Shown here: positions 25,617 through 35,533 of the stretch, piece by piece
Numbering within the stretch: position 1 is the stretch's first letter
Layout of the letters: the number at the start of each line of letters is the position of its first letter
Assembly (NCBI GenBank): GCA_902779875.1
Contig: CACZCX010000006.1
Location: 1-56,862 of the forward strand
Length of the DNA stretch: 56,862 bases
Direction: 5' to 3'
Source: an uncultured Bacteroidales bacterium
GTDB taxonomy: Bacteria; Bacteroidota; Bacteroidia; Bacteroidales; Bacteroidaceae
Position numbers and translations under genes: made by a program
The notes under the pieces: generated by a model
The model's input: only the letters and a program-made list of their open reading frames with translations
Told to the model about the DNA's origin: nothing
The model's database searches: none

Positions 25617-25649
25617 TTTGAAGGCCTATCTGAATTTTTATTAATTTTG
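25617..25649 (+). promoter_or_regulatory. Promoter of the first giant gene
   Basis: TTTG (25617-25620), a 21-bp spacer, TAATTTTG (25642-25649). The spacer is bounded by AAGGCC (25621-25626), complementary to GGCCTT (25648-25653), a possible operator dyad over the promoter. It implies transcription from about 25656, upstream of a terminator-like hairpin in the leader. Confidence 0.6.
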
Positions 25650-25665
25650 GCCTTGCATAAGTATG

Positions 25666-25711
25666 ATTCACTTGCCATGATGTTTGCTGGCAAGTGAATT
25701 GTTACTTTTTT
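25666..25711 (+). terminator. Terminator-like hairpin in the leader of the first giant gene
   Basis: ATTCACTTGCC (25666-25676) pairs perfectly with GGCAAGTGAAT (25689-25699) around a 12-base loop, followed by TGTTACTTTTTT. By position it could end transcripts of the PPDK-like gene. Because the giant gene's promoter lies upstream of it, it could also act as an attenuator in that gene's leader. Confidence 0.65.
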
Positions 25712-25763
25712 ATAGTCCTCAAACAAGTCAATAGAACATTAACCTATTTATTCTATAGTCCTT

Positions 25764-28700
25764 ATGAATTTCCAGTACAAGCAAGAACGATCGTGGTTCA
25801 CCAGGATGTGGACTCTTATGATCCTGTTGTTATTATCAGGCGGATTCGGCAAATTGCAGGCTTCCTCGGATTTTAATACTACGAGTTACAATTCGCTCCT
25901 GAACTCACCCTCATTGACTGATCCTTACATTTGCGTGAGGCTTCTTTTCTTTGACGGTAAAACCAAGAACTCATTCTTTACGCATGCCAAGACAGAGGGT
26001 GACGCTATTGGTCCTGCCGTATATGTGGATGGGTATTATATCTGTTCTCCCGATGAAGAACTGGCTTGGCCTGCCGGTGATAAAGACGACCCCAATGGAG
26101 GAAAGGGTAGCTATGATTATGCTTTAAAGGCATGTCGCGACAATGATGGCTGGTGGGGAAGCGTATATACAAAGAAAGCAGCCAATGGAGTGACGTACAC
26201 TGTCAAATTCTGGAACCCTGTATGTAACGATGATGATAAGATGTATGTGGATATGTACATATTCATGGACAAACTTACTGTAGCTGAACATAAAGTCAAG
26301 GTAAAAGGATATTGGCGTACAAATACCAAAGACTGGTATAATATAGGCTGGCAGGAGAAAGAGTTCACGTGCTCCTCTTTTTCTACATATCTGACAAGCC
26401 CTAAGGCTGAAATGTCAGGTATCGGCAAGGTAAAACTTAGCGGTGATTTGAATTCATCGGTTCATGGCAAATATATCATTGGAACATGTGATAAACCTGA
26501 CACAAAAACCTTTACGGACAACCTTACTTCCAAACATGAACTGTCAGAACTGAATTCTTATCAGGACAAGGAACTGATCTGTTATGGCCGCACCAATTAC
26601 TATGATGACTACACCTCATATGTTGAGTACATTATTACGGGCAACATAACGGTAAGGAACTACACTACAAAGGTTAACATATACCAATGGCTTACTTATA
26701 CAGCTCCCGGCTATGTGAAGCCTACTATTACCCGGATTTCTACAAATAATATGTGGACCAAGGAGGTAAAAGTGGAATGGAACTATGCCGGAAAGACTGG
26801 AAACAGCAATAAAAGTGGAACGTGGAGTATTTACCGTTATCCCAAAGGTAAGGTTTCTGAAAGGGAATGCATAGCCAGTAATTTGAGCTTCAGTAAGTCG
26901 GATGCAAAAGTGCAGGCTCCGGACTGGGATGTGGAGTATTCCTATGAGGTTGCATTAATACCTTCTGATAACAATCGCTTATCGGAACTTACGTCAGGTG
27001 CTAAAGACCATAAAGTTGATCGCAGTTGGAGTTTCCATAATGAAACAGCTACTGTTGATCCAAACGATGAGAGCAAAATTAAACTGACCTGGGGACATGA
27101 TATTATCAATAATGCTTCGGGTAGCAATAAATATACTCTTACAATCCAGCGCTCATCGAACTATGATGTGAAAAATCCCAAGAGTGCAGTCTGGGATGAT
27201 TTGACAGAACTGTCTGTCACAAGTAGTGAAACCACTACGGGTTCATACTCTGACGGAAAGCAATTGGTATCCAAAAAGACCTTTTATTACCGCCTCAAGG
27301 TCAACGTCATGGGCAAGGATATGTACAGTAATGTCATATCTGCACGCTTGGGCGGATCAAAGCTGTTGGACTTCAAGGCTTCAAGAGGTTCATATGCCAA
27401 TATGGTAAAACTCCAATGGCAGGTTAAGCAGGTTGGTGATGACCTTACCAATTTCTCGCTTCAGCGCCGTCCGTTGGGAAGCAGTGAAAGTACACCATGG
27501 AGTGAACTTTATACCACTTCCGGTACTGCCGAAAGCTACAGTTATGATGATATGACGGCTCAGGCCGGCAGCTATAACCAATACCGTATAGTAATATGGA
27601 GTAAGGAGGGCCAGAATATTACTTATGATGACAGCCGTATGATTGACGGATTCAGTGTCTCATCCGGTATCGTGAGTGGAAATATAACTTATGGTACAGG
27701 TACGGCAGTCGCTGGAGTCAAGGTCATGCTTAAAAAACAGGATACGGAGGGATTCACCAGCAGTGGTATGCACTCTCTTAAGCTGAGTGGCTCAAAAAGC
27801 GGTCTGTTATACACAACCGATGCCTCTGAAATACAGGAACTGTTTAAAAAGGATTTCTCTGTCCAGTTGTTTGTCAATCCTCAGAAAGAGATGAACATTG
27901 ACAATCAGGATTATTTGATTTTTGATGTAAAGAACGTATTCACTATCAGACTTTGGTATAACAAGTCAAAAGGACAATTCCAGATAGGAGGATACATGGA
28001 TGGTGCACACGAGCGTTCATCAATTTACATTCCTGCCGAAGAATGGAGCCAGATAACTATGGTCCACTCCCAGGAAGAGGCGAGAACATACGTTTATGTC
28101 GCAAGGCCTGATACTGTTTACAAGGATGTTATCCTTAAGAACAAGACTATAAAATGGAATTCCTCTACGCAGTCTTCAATCCGTATGGCGGTAGGAAATC
28201 AGGAAAATCTGGCAGCATCAAGGTATTATTGCGGACTGATAGATGAATTCCGTTTCTTTACCAAGGCTTTGAGTGAGAAAGAGTACCTGCAGAATTACAA
28301 TCATCCTCTTTCCGGTACTGAATCAGGACTGGCAGTTTACTATCCGATGGATGAAGGCCTCTCATCACAGACAATCGCTTATGATTTCTCCAAGACGGAT
28401 GGAGTACCCAATGGACGTCATGCTTTCACGGATTCACCTGCCCTGGGGTCGAATGATGTACCTAGCGATGCTATGTTAAGCCTTATGGCTTATACTGATT
28501 CTTTGGGCTATTTTGAGATTCGGGGCGTACCGTTTGCAGGTGAAGGTACAAGTTATTCTGTAATACCTCAGATGGGTATCCATGAATTCTCTCCTGCGCG
28601 TCAGTCCCGCTTTGTAAGTCAGTCCTCACTGATTCATAACAGTGTTGATTTCACTGACATATCGTCATTCCCTGTAAGCGGAAAGATTCTGTACTCCGGT

Positions 28701-31700
28701 ACGACCTATCCGGTTGAAGGTGCCAATCTTCTTGTGGATGGTTTAGTTAGTACGATGAACGGTAATGTGGTGACCACCGATGAGAATGGAGAGTTTACCA
28801 TAAGTGTACCTATAGGCAAGCACTATATTGAAGTAAGTAAGAATGGACATGTGTTTGAAAACAATGGCCGTTATCCTGCAGATCCTACCGGTACCAATGA
28901 AGCAACGTTTACTTTTGACCGTAAGATAACCGGGCTTGAATTCCGTGATGCTACTCTTGTAAACTTTACAGGCCGCGTGGTAGGAGGTGATATAGAGAAT
29001 GAAAATCCGGTCGGATATGGATTGAGCAGTAACAATATCGGTGTTACCCGCTTCACTCTCAAACCGCTTAATACCAATCCTTACATGAATGCGGTAAAGG
29101 ATACTATAGGAACGGCAATTCAATACTCTCCTAATCCCAAAACAGCGGTAGTGAAATCTGCGACTGAAAAGATTAACAGCAACTCCTGGCGAGGAGCCAA
29201 TATTGATGATTGCCGTACATTCTTTATTGAGACTGATCCTCTGACGGGTGAGTTCTCGGCCTTGCTGCCTCCTATAGAGTATTCAATTGGTAATATGGTG
29301 GTTAAGAGTAAAGGTTCTGTAGTGGGAGGTAATGTCACAATTGACCTGTCAGATACAAGGCAAGAGGAGTATGATACTCTGTTCTATGATGATGGCAACT
29401 ATGATGAGAATATTTATTCATACCATACAAAATATACCGTTGCATATCATAGCGAGCCTTACTTTACTGTCATACAGGATGGTCACGATGACGGATCGTT
29501 TGGTATAAGCTCATATAAGTTCAAGGATGCAGCCAATCAGGCAGAGATAAAGGATATATATAAAAAGTCCGGTAACGAAATAATATACAAATATGGTGTT
29601 GCCGGACATGAGGCTCCTCTGTTTGTACAGGGAGACGAATATATATTCTCTCTTGAAGGATACGAGTTGTATGAGAACTATGATGCCAATCCGTCCAAAC
29701 CGGTTGTGTCAAAGGTGCCGTTAAAGGATGTGGTAGTGACAATTGAGAACGCACTCTCCAGTGACCAGATTATCTGGCTGGAATCAGGACAGGCTGTAAT
29801 AGATGGTAAACAAGTCAATGCGGTTGCAGGAGAGGTCGCTCAACTTAATAATAACCAGTTGCGGTTGGATAAAGACGGAAGAGCTCTTTATAAGTGGCAT
29901 GCCGGTTTACCGAATGTGTCCAGTCCGTATACGCGTACCGTTTCTATGAGCTATGACATAAGCGGCCGCACGTATAAGTGGGATGGCAATGGTATGGAGG
30001 GTATCATAATGGGTGACCTGCCTACTGGAAACAACTTTGTAACCAGTGGTCCTGATAAATTGACAATGATTCTGCGTGATCCTCCCGGCACGGGGTCCTC
30101 GGCAGAATGGAGCACGGGTACAACGACCTCAACTGTCACTGTAAAGAATGACACATGGTCAGACAGTTTTGATGGAGGAACCACCTTTATGATTGGATTA
30201 AAGGCTGTAACATTAACCGGTACCGCTGCTGGTGCACTTGTCGGCACCTTAAGTACGTTTCAGGATTCACATGATATAACCACTCATGCTATCATGGAGA
30301 ATGAGGGTGAAAGCGGTGAGACCATTGAAACTTCTGTAACTGTTACTCAAGCTGTATCCACAAGTGAAGAACCGGATTTTGTGGGTGCTGATGGTGATGT
30401 ATTCATAGGTCAGGCAACCAATATCATATTCGGCAATGCCCGACATCTCGGCTTTGTGCTAGGCAATGACGGATTTGAGATTGCGCCGCGTGACGTAATA
30501 TCCACTGGCGTGGAATTCGGAACGCTGTTCAATTACTCACAAAGCTATATTGTGAACACTCTCTTCCCCAATCTCGAGAAGATACGCCAGAGTTTGCTCA
30601 CATATGCTCCGGAGGATTCAATAAGCAAGTTCAAGAATACTTATAAACATCCTGTTTATCTTACATCTCTCACCCCGGATGATGAGCATTATGGTGAGGA
30701 GGGATACTATCATCCGTTTGCTCCTGCCGGTACTTCATTTACTGATACAGACAATATTACAGATGCGGTTCGTGAAGGAATAAAGAAAGGTACTCTCTTT
30801 GCCGACAGCATTCAGTGGATAAACAACCAGATAAAGAACTGGAAAAATTATCTGGCCTTTAATGAAAAGGAGAAGGTGCGTGCCTATGAGTTGCGTGACA
30901 AAAAGGATAGTGTTGAGTATGTGAACTATTCATTTGACGGAGGCTCAAGTGTAAGTTATTCTTGGGAAAAGGATTCTACTTACACTTCATCTTGGGATTG
31001 GTCAGTATCCGCTGGTGTGTTGGCAGGTTATCATGATGGTACAGATTTCGGTGGAAACGGTACAAAATGGGGACTAGATATTGATATCGAGATAACTGCA
31101 GCCGGCGGACGTCATGAAGCCAAGGAGACAGGTGAGACATACTCGACATCATTCAGTTACACTCTTGCAGAGGAGGGTAGTGATGCAATCTCGGTTGATG
31201 TTTTCCGCTATGGTGCATTCGGCCCGATCTTCCGTACACGTGGAGGACAGACCAGCAATCCTTATGAGGGAAAAGTTGAAACAGAATACTATTCACCAGG
31301 TACAACTATCATGGAGGCTACCATGCAGATTGAAGTTCCCAAGATAGCTGTAGCAGACAATCAGGTGGTAGACATACCTTCCGGCTCGGTCGCAAACTAT
31401 GAATTGAGACTGAGCAATGAATCGGAGATAGGCGAAGATGTTGCTTACAAACTGTTTATACTTGACGAGACCAATCCCGATGGAGCTCAGTTATCCATTG
31501 ACGGCATGGTTCTTACAGAGGGCCGTCTTATAAAGGTTCCCGGAAACCAGTCTCTCACCAAGACTCTTCAGTTACGTCAGACCAATACCGGAGTTCTTGA
31601 TTACTTTGGATGCAATGATATAACCAATGAGTTGTATGAAAAGGGTATAGGCATTGTCTTTGCGTCGGAATCCCAGCCTGAGGATATAGCTGATACGATA

Positions 31701-34700
31701 TTCATCAAGGCCAGATTCACTCCATCGTCATCGCCTGTGACTCTGGCATTGTCAAATACCGTCATGAATACACAGACAGGAACAGATCTTGTAATGTCAT
31801 TCAAGGATTTTGACCGTCGCTATAAGGGCCTTAAGGCTTTCCGTCTTCAGTACAGACAACCCGGTGCTACTGACTGGACACAGCTTAAGGAATATGTGAT
31901 AAACAAGAATGACCTGACCAACAATAACGAGATGCTGCCGGAAGGAGGAACTGTTGATTTCACAAAGTCTCTTGCTTCATTCTCTGATGGCAACTATCTG
32001 TTCCGTGTGGTTTCTGTTGCCACATACGGAAATGACGAGGTTTATCGATACAGCGAGGAATTGCCTTTGATCAAGGATATGATGATACCGCGTCCGTTAG
32101 GAACACCCGAACCCTCTGACGGTGTGCTTGATATCGGTGATGATCTCAGTCTGACCTTTAATGAGAACATCATAAAGGGTGTACTTACTAAAGACAACAA
32201 CTTCACGGTATCAGGTGTGTTGAACGGCGCACGGATAGCTCATGAGACCGCACTTTCATTGAATGGTACAGGTAACATTGCCGCCACCGATGCAAATATC
32301 ATGCTTGCCGGAAAGGATTTCTCAATAGATATGTGGTTGTATCTGGGCAGCAGCGGAACCATCCTGAGCCATGGAAACGGTACGTCCAGATTTACAGTAG
32401 GTACAAAACTCAGAGGTAAACTGGTTGTGGGTATAGGTAAGAAGACCTACACATCTACCAATACCATACCTATGAATTCATGGGTATTCCTTTCATTGAG
32501 TTATAAGACCACCAATACCGGCGGTGTGCTCAACGCCAAGGTGGCCAGCGATGCAGAGACTATAGATCTGTTTACTGATAAGGCTGTGGTTAGCTATGAC
32601 GGAAACGGAATACTTTCTGTGGGTAATGTCAATAAAACTGCCATCCATGAGCTGTTGCTTTGGGATGAGGCGCACGATATGACAACTGCTCTGCTTAACC
32701 GCAGCTTTACCAAGAGTCCTTCAACCCGTCATCTGATCGGTTATTGGAAGATGAATGAGGGTGAGGGCACGGAACTCCGTGATTACAGCCGCAACCGTCA
32801 TATGACTATGGCCGATGAGAACTGGTACATTAACAATGAGAACAAGGCTGTCAGCCTGGATGGTGCCAGCTATCTGAGTATAAATGCATCTCAGCTGCCT
32901 GTCTATCCTGATGATGACTATGCCGTTGAGTTCTGGATGCGCGGAGGAGAACAGACTGGTGATGCTCAACTCTTCCAAATGGGTGATGTGGCTCTCTGGC
33001 TCAAATCCGACGGTGAACTGCAGTTGACAAGTAAGGGTGCTTACAATGATTCTGCAGATGTTGTTACAATGTCGACATCAGCCGTTGGACTTAATGACAA
33101 TGTTTGGCACCATATAGCCCTTAACGTTCTGCGTCAGGGCTCAACGACAGTATATGTTGATGGCAGACGTTGCCTTATGACCAATTCGTCAAAGGTGGGA
33201 AGTATTGTAACCAATAGTATGATTGTGGGTGCTCGCCGTGTTACCGAGTCTGCAGATATCGCTCTCTATTCATATACCCGTCCGTTCATAGGACAGATTG
33301 ATGAGATCCGCATATGGAATGCCACTATGAATGGAGATTTGCTTACAAGTAACCGCAAGGTTAGACTCAACGGTGATGAACTGGGTCTTGTAGCCTATTA
33401 CCCATTTGAGAAGAAGACTGTTGATGCGTACAATCAGGTTGTCACATTAGGTGACGCAACCGATCTCACCGGCAGTGGTATGAAGTCTGTACAATATAAT
33501 ATTGCAGGAGGTCAGGTCGCAACCTTGAGCTATGTGGATGATGCTCCGGCATTGCGTGCCAAACTCACAGAGACCAACGTAAGCTTTACATACACTGCCA
33601 GCAATGAAAAGATCGTTATTGTGATTGATGAGGATCCTGCCATTATTGAAGGCTGCACACTCAACTTTGCTGTCCGCGATGTGCCTGATGAGAACGGCAA
33701 CTACATGAAGGCTGCCAAGTGGTCGGCATACATAAACCGCAAGGAACTTGTATGGAAAGATGATGTATTAAGCCTTGAACAGGAGGTTAAGGATGAAAGA
33801 AGCATCACCGCCAAGATTGTCAACAAGGGTGGACAGCAGCAGATGTGGAACTTGTCGGGTATTCCCGCATGGTTGACTGCCAGTGCAGATTACGGTGTTA
33901 CCAATCCCAGGGGAGAGACAAGCGTTACATTCACTGTCAAGCCTTCAACTCCCATCGGCAAGTATGAAGAGACAATCTACCTGACCGGCAATGACGGTAT
34001 TGATGTACCTCTTACCCTCTCTGTAAAGGTTACTGGTAACGTGCCTGACTGGTCTGTAAATCCCAAGTTGTTTGAGAATTCAATGAATGTTATCGGAACT
34101 CTTGACATCCTGGGCGTTATGAGTGACGATGAGGATGATATTGTAGCTGCATTCATTGGTGAGGAGTGCCGTGGTATTGCACATCCTGTATATAAGGAGC
34201 GTTATGACGGCTACTACATCACAATGGATATCTACGGTTCTCCCGATGATGAAGAGCCTCTGACATTCCGTGCATATGATGCATCTACAGGCGCTCTCTA
34301 TCCTGAGGTAACCGCAAATCCTGTTACCGTATACGAGCAGCTTACCCTTAAGGGTACCTATGCTAATCCTGTACAGCTTACTGCAGTCAACAAGATAGAG
34401 CAGCAGACAGAACTCAAGGAGGGCTGGAACTGGCTGTCAATCTATGTCAATGCCGATGATATGAGTGTCGCCTCAGTCTTTGATAAGATTGCCGATGACG
34501 TTATCATGGTAAAGAGCCAGAGCGGATCTCTCTATTACGAAGATGGCAGTTGGAACGGTGATATGGGTAGCATGCTGTCCAATACCGAGATGTACGCCGT
34601 CAAGATGAAGGCTGACCGCACGCTGCGCGTGGTAGGTGAGAGGGTAGAGCCCGGAACCAATCCCATCACGGTCTATAACGGCTGGAACTGGATTGGTTAC

Positions 34701-35411
34701 TACGGCCGTCAGGTATCATCTGTAACCGATGCCATGGCAGACTTGAGTCCTGAGGACGGTAACATAATAAAGGCTCAGAGCGGTGTGGCTTACTACGATA
34801 CCTATGAGTGGGCCGGTTCGCTCAGTCTGATGGAACCCGGAGTCGGATATAAGCTCCAGACCGTATTGGGCGACAACATGACCAAGACGTTCCGCTATCC
34901 TTCATCGGTTGTCAATATGGCACCGATGCGTGGACCTGCCAGAAATCAGGCACGTACAAATGCATCGGGCATATTCCAGCCTGTAGACTTCCATCTCTAC
35001 TCCAACAACCTGACGATGGCTGCTAAGATTGTCAAGAGCGGAAAGATTCTGGCTAATGCCGAGATCGGCGTGTTTGCTGACGGCGAATGCCGTGCTGCCG
35101 GCATATCCGATGAAAACGGTATAGTATATCTCACCGTTCCGGGCGATGATGCCGTGATACTTGACCTTAAGATATCGGAAGGTGCAAATGTTACTGATTT
35201 CAAAGACTTTGTCGAATATCAGTCCGATGCAATCTTCGGTTCTCCCAAGAACCCGATTGTCCTGGATATAGATGCTCCTACCGGAGTTATCGGAATCGAG
35301 GATGTTCAGTCGGAGTTTGCATATGATCTGCAGGGAAGGATGATTGAGGATGTGGAGAACAGCGACGGAATCATCATCCTGAACAATGAGAAGATATTGC
35401 TGAATAGGTAA
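25764..35411 (+). CDS. Giant secreted multidomain protein 1 (3215 residues, LamG and BACON-like)
   Basis: Single uninterrupted frame. N-terminal signal helix ('LMILLLLSGGFG', cleavage about residue 33). A unique N-terminal domain (about 34-320) is followed by fibronectin/Ig-like repeats to about 650, a LamG-like jellyroll (about 667-862; 'LIDEFRFFTKAL', 'AVYYPMDEG'), carboxypeptidase-regulatory-like domains (about 968-1075; 'VNFTGRVVGGDIENENP') and a long unassigned centre (about 1100-2140). That centre holds 'FGPIFRTRGGQTSNPYEG' near residue 1825. Two further LamG domains lie at about 2160-2340 and 2360-2550, a BACON-like domain at 2670-2757, and paired 'GWNW' modules at about 2890-3030. The C-terminus reads 'AYDLQGRMI...IIILNNEKIL', like sorting or anchor tails of Bacteroidota surface proteins. 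It is paralogous along its whole length to the gene at 37127. It looks surface-exposed or released; binding, adhesion or toxin-like roles are all possible and none is shown. Confidence 0.85.
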   Translation: MNFQYKQERSWFTRMWTLMILLLLSGGFGKLQASSDFNTTSYNSLLNSPSLTDPYICVRLLFFDGKTKNSFFTHAKTEGDAIGPAVYVDGYYICSPDEELAWPAGDKDDPNGGKGSYDYALKACRDNDGWWGSVYTKKAANGVTYTVKFWNPVCNDDDKMYVDMYIFMDKLTVAEHKVKVKGYWRTNTKDWYNIGWQEKEFTCSSFSTYLTSPKAEMSGIGKVKLSGDLNSSVHGKYIIGTCDKPDTKTFTDNLTSKHELSELNSYQDKELICYGRTNYYDDYTSYVEYIITGNITVRNYTTKVNIYQWLTYTAPGYVKPTITRISTNNMWTKEVKVEWNYAGKTGNSNKSGTWSIYRYPKGKVSERECIASNLSFSKSDAKVQAPDWDVEYSYEVALIPSDNNRLSELTSGAKDHKVDRSWSFHNETATVDPNDESKIKLTWGHDIINNASGSNKYTLTIQRSSNYDVKNPKSAVWDDLTELSVTSSETTTGSYSDGKQLVSKKTFYYRLKVNVMGKDMYSNVISARLGGSKLLDFKASRGSYANMVKLQWQVKQVGDDLTNFSLQRRPLGSSESTPWSELYTTSGTAESYSYDDMTAQAGSYNQYRIVIWSKEGQNITYDDSRMIDGFSVSSGIVSGNITYGTGTAVAGVKVMLKKQDTEGFTSSGMHSLKLSGSKSGLLYTTDASEIQELFKKDFSVQLFVNPQKEMNIDNQDYLIFDVKNVFTIRLWYNKSKGQFQIGGYMDGAHERSSIYIPAEEWSQITMVHSQEEARTYVYVARPDTVYKDVILKNKTIKWNSSTQSSIRMAVGNQENLAASRYYCGLIDEFRFFTKALSEKEYLQNYNHPLSGTESGLAVYYPMDEGLSSQTIAYDFSKTDGVPNGRHAFTDSPALGSNDVPSDAMLSLMAYTDSLGYFEIRGVPFAGEGTSYSVIPQMGIHEFSPARQSRFVSQSSLIHNSVDFTDISSFPVSGKILYSGTTYPVEGANLLVDGLVSTMNGNVVTTDENGEFTISVPIGKHYIEVSKNGHVFENNGRYPADPTGTNEATFTFDRKITGLEFRDATLVNFTGRVVGGDIENENPVGYGLSSNNIGVTRFTLKPLNTNPYMNAVKDTIGTAIQYSPNPKTAVVKSATEKINSNSWRGANIDDCRTFFIETDPLTGEFSALLPPIEYSIGNMVVKSKGSVVGGNVTIDLSDTRQEEYDTLFYDDGNYDENIYSYHTKYTVAYHSEPYFTVIQDGHDDGSFGISSYKFKDAANQAEIKDIYKKSGNEIIYKYGVAGHEAPLFVQGDEYIFSLEGYELYENYDANPSKPVVSKVPLKDVVVTIENALSSDQIIWLESGQAVIDGKQVNAVAGEVAQLNNNQLRLDKDGRALYKWHAGLPNVSSPYTRTVSMSYDISGRTYKWDGNGMEGIIMGDLPTGNNFVTSGPDKLTMILRDPPGTGSSAEWSTGTTTSTVTVKNDTWSDSFDGGTTFMIGLKAVTLTGTAAGALVGTLSTFQDSHDITTHAIMENEGESGETIETSVTVTQAVSTSEEPDFVGADGDVFIGQATNIIFGNARHLGFVLGNDGFEIAPRDVISTGVEFGTLFNYSQSYIVNTLFPNLEKIRQSLLTYAPEDSISKFKNTYKHPVYLTSLTPDDEHYGEEGYYHPFAPAGTSFTDTDNITDAVREGIKKGTLFADSIQWINNQIKNWKNYLAFNEKEKVRAYELRDKKDSVEYVNYSFDGGSSVSYSWEKDSTYTSSWDWSVSAGVLAGYHDGTDFGGNGTKWGLDIDIEITAAGGRHEAKETGETYSTSFSYTLAEEGSDAISVDVFRYGAFGPIFRTRGGQTSNPYEGKVETEYYSPGTTIMEATMQIEVPKIAVADNQVVDIPSGSVANYELRLSNESEIGEDVAYKLFILDETNPDGAQLSIDGMVLTEGRLIKVPGNQSLTKTLQLRQTNTGVLDYFGCNDITNELYEKGIGIVFASESQPEDIADTIFIKARFTPSSSPVTLALSNTVMNTQTGTDLVMSFKDFDRRYKGLKAFRLQYRQPGATDWTQLKEYVINKNDLTNNNEMLPEGGTVDFTKSLASFSDGNYLFRVVSVATYGNDEVYRYSEELPLIKDMMIPRPLGTPEPSDGVLDIGDDLSLTFNENIIKGVLTKDNNFTVSGVLNGARIAHETALSLNGTGNIAATDANIMLAGKDFSIDMWLYLGSSGTILSHGNGTSRFTVGTKLRGKLVVGIGKKTYTSTNTIPMNSWVFLSLSYKTTNTGGVLNAKVASDAETIDLFTDKAVVSYDGNGILSVGNVNKTAIHELLLWDEAHDMTTALLNRSFTKSPSTRHLIGYWKMNEGEGTELRDYSRNRHMTMADENWYINNENKAVSLDGASYLSINASQLPVYPDDDYAVEFWMRGGEQTGDAQLFQMGDVALWLKSDGELQLTSKGAYNDSADVVTMSTSAVGLNDNVWHHIALNVLRQGSTTVYVDGRRCLMTNSSKVGSIVTNSMIVGARRVTESADIALYSYTRPFIGQIDEIRIWNATMNGDLLTSNRKVRLNGDELGLVAYYPFEKKTVDAYNQVVTLGDATDLTGSGMKSVQYNIAGGQVATLSYVDDAPALRAKLTETNVSFTYTASNEKIVIVIDEDPAIIEGCTLNFAVRDVPDENGNYMKAAKWSAYINRKELVWKDDVLSLEQEVKDERSITAKIVNKGGQQQMWNLSGIPAWLTASADYGVTNPRGETSVTFTVKPSTPIGKYEETIYLTGNDGIDVPLTLSVKVTGNVPDWSVNPKLFENSMNVIGTLDILGVMSDDEDDIVAAFIGEECRGIAHPVYKERYDGYYITMDIYGSPDDEEPLTFRAYDASTGALYPEVTANPVTVYEQLTLKGTYANPVQLTAVNKIEQQTELKEGWNWLSIYVNADDMSVASVFDKIADDVIMVKSQSGSLYYEDGSWNGDMGSMLSNTEMYAVKMKADRTLRVVGERVEPGTNPITVYNGWNWIGYYGRQVSSVTDAMADLSPEDGNIIKAQSGVAYYDTYEWAGSLSLMEPGVGYKLQTVLGDNMTKTFRYPSSVVNMAPMRGPARNQARTNASGIFQPVDFHLYSNNLTMAAKIVKSGKILANAEIGVFADGECRAAGISDENGIVYLTVPGDDAVILDLKISEGANVTDFKDFVEYQSDAIFGSPKNPIVLDIDAPTGVIGIEDVQSEFAYDLQGRMIEDVENSDGIIILNNEKILLNR

Positions 35412-35441
35412 AAATGGCTTATAATCAGCAATGACCCTGAT

Positions 35442-35488
35442 AAATATCCCCTCCGGTTACAAAAAAGTGACAGAGGGGATATTTTTTT
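35442..35488 (+). terminator. Intrinsic terminator after giant gene 1
   Basis: AAATATCCCCTC (35442-35453) pairs perfectly with GAGGGGATATTT (35473-35484), followed by a run of T. It ends transcription 30 bp after the stop codon. Confidence 0.88.
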
Positions 35489-35489
35489 G

Positions 35490-35497
35490 TACTTTTG
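35490..35497 (+). promoter_or_regulatory. -7 element of cstA
   Basis: TACTTTTG matches TAnnTTTG and starts right after the terminator's T-run, 37 bp before the cstA ATG. The place for a -33 box is inside the terminator stem-loop, and no TTG is found there. Confidence 0.5.
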
Positions 35498-35533
35498 CGG
35501 TTGTTTGAACTGAATAAAGTTTTCATATAGAAT

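Noticed and set aside
25666-25711. Treating the leader hairpin simply as the terminator of the PPDK-like gene
   Set aside because: Not excluded, but a good promoter with a TTTG-N21-TAATTTTG layout lies upstream of the hairpin, so it is listed with the attenuator alternative.
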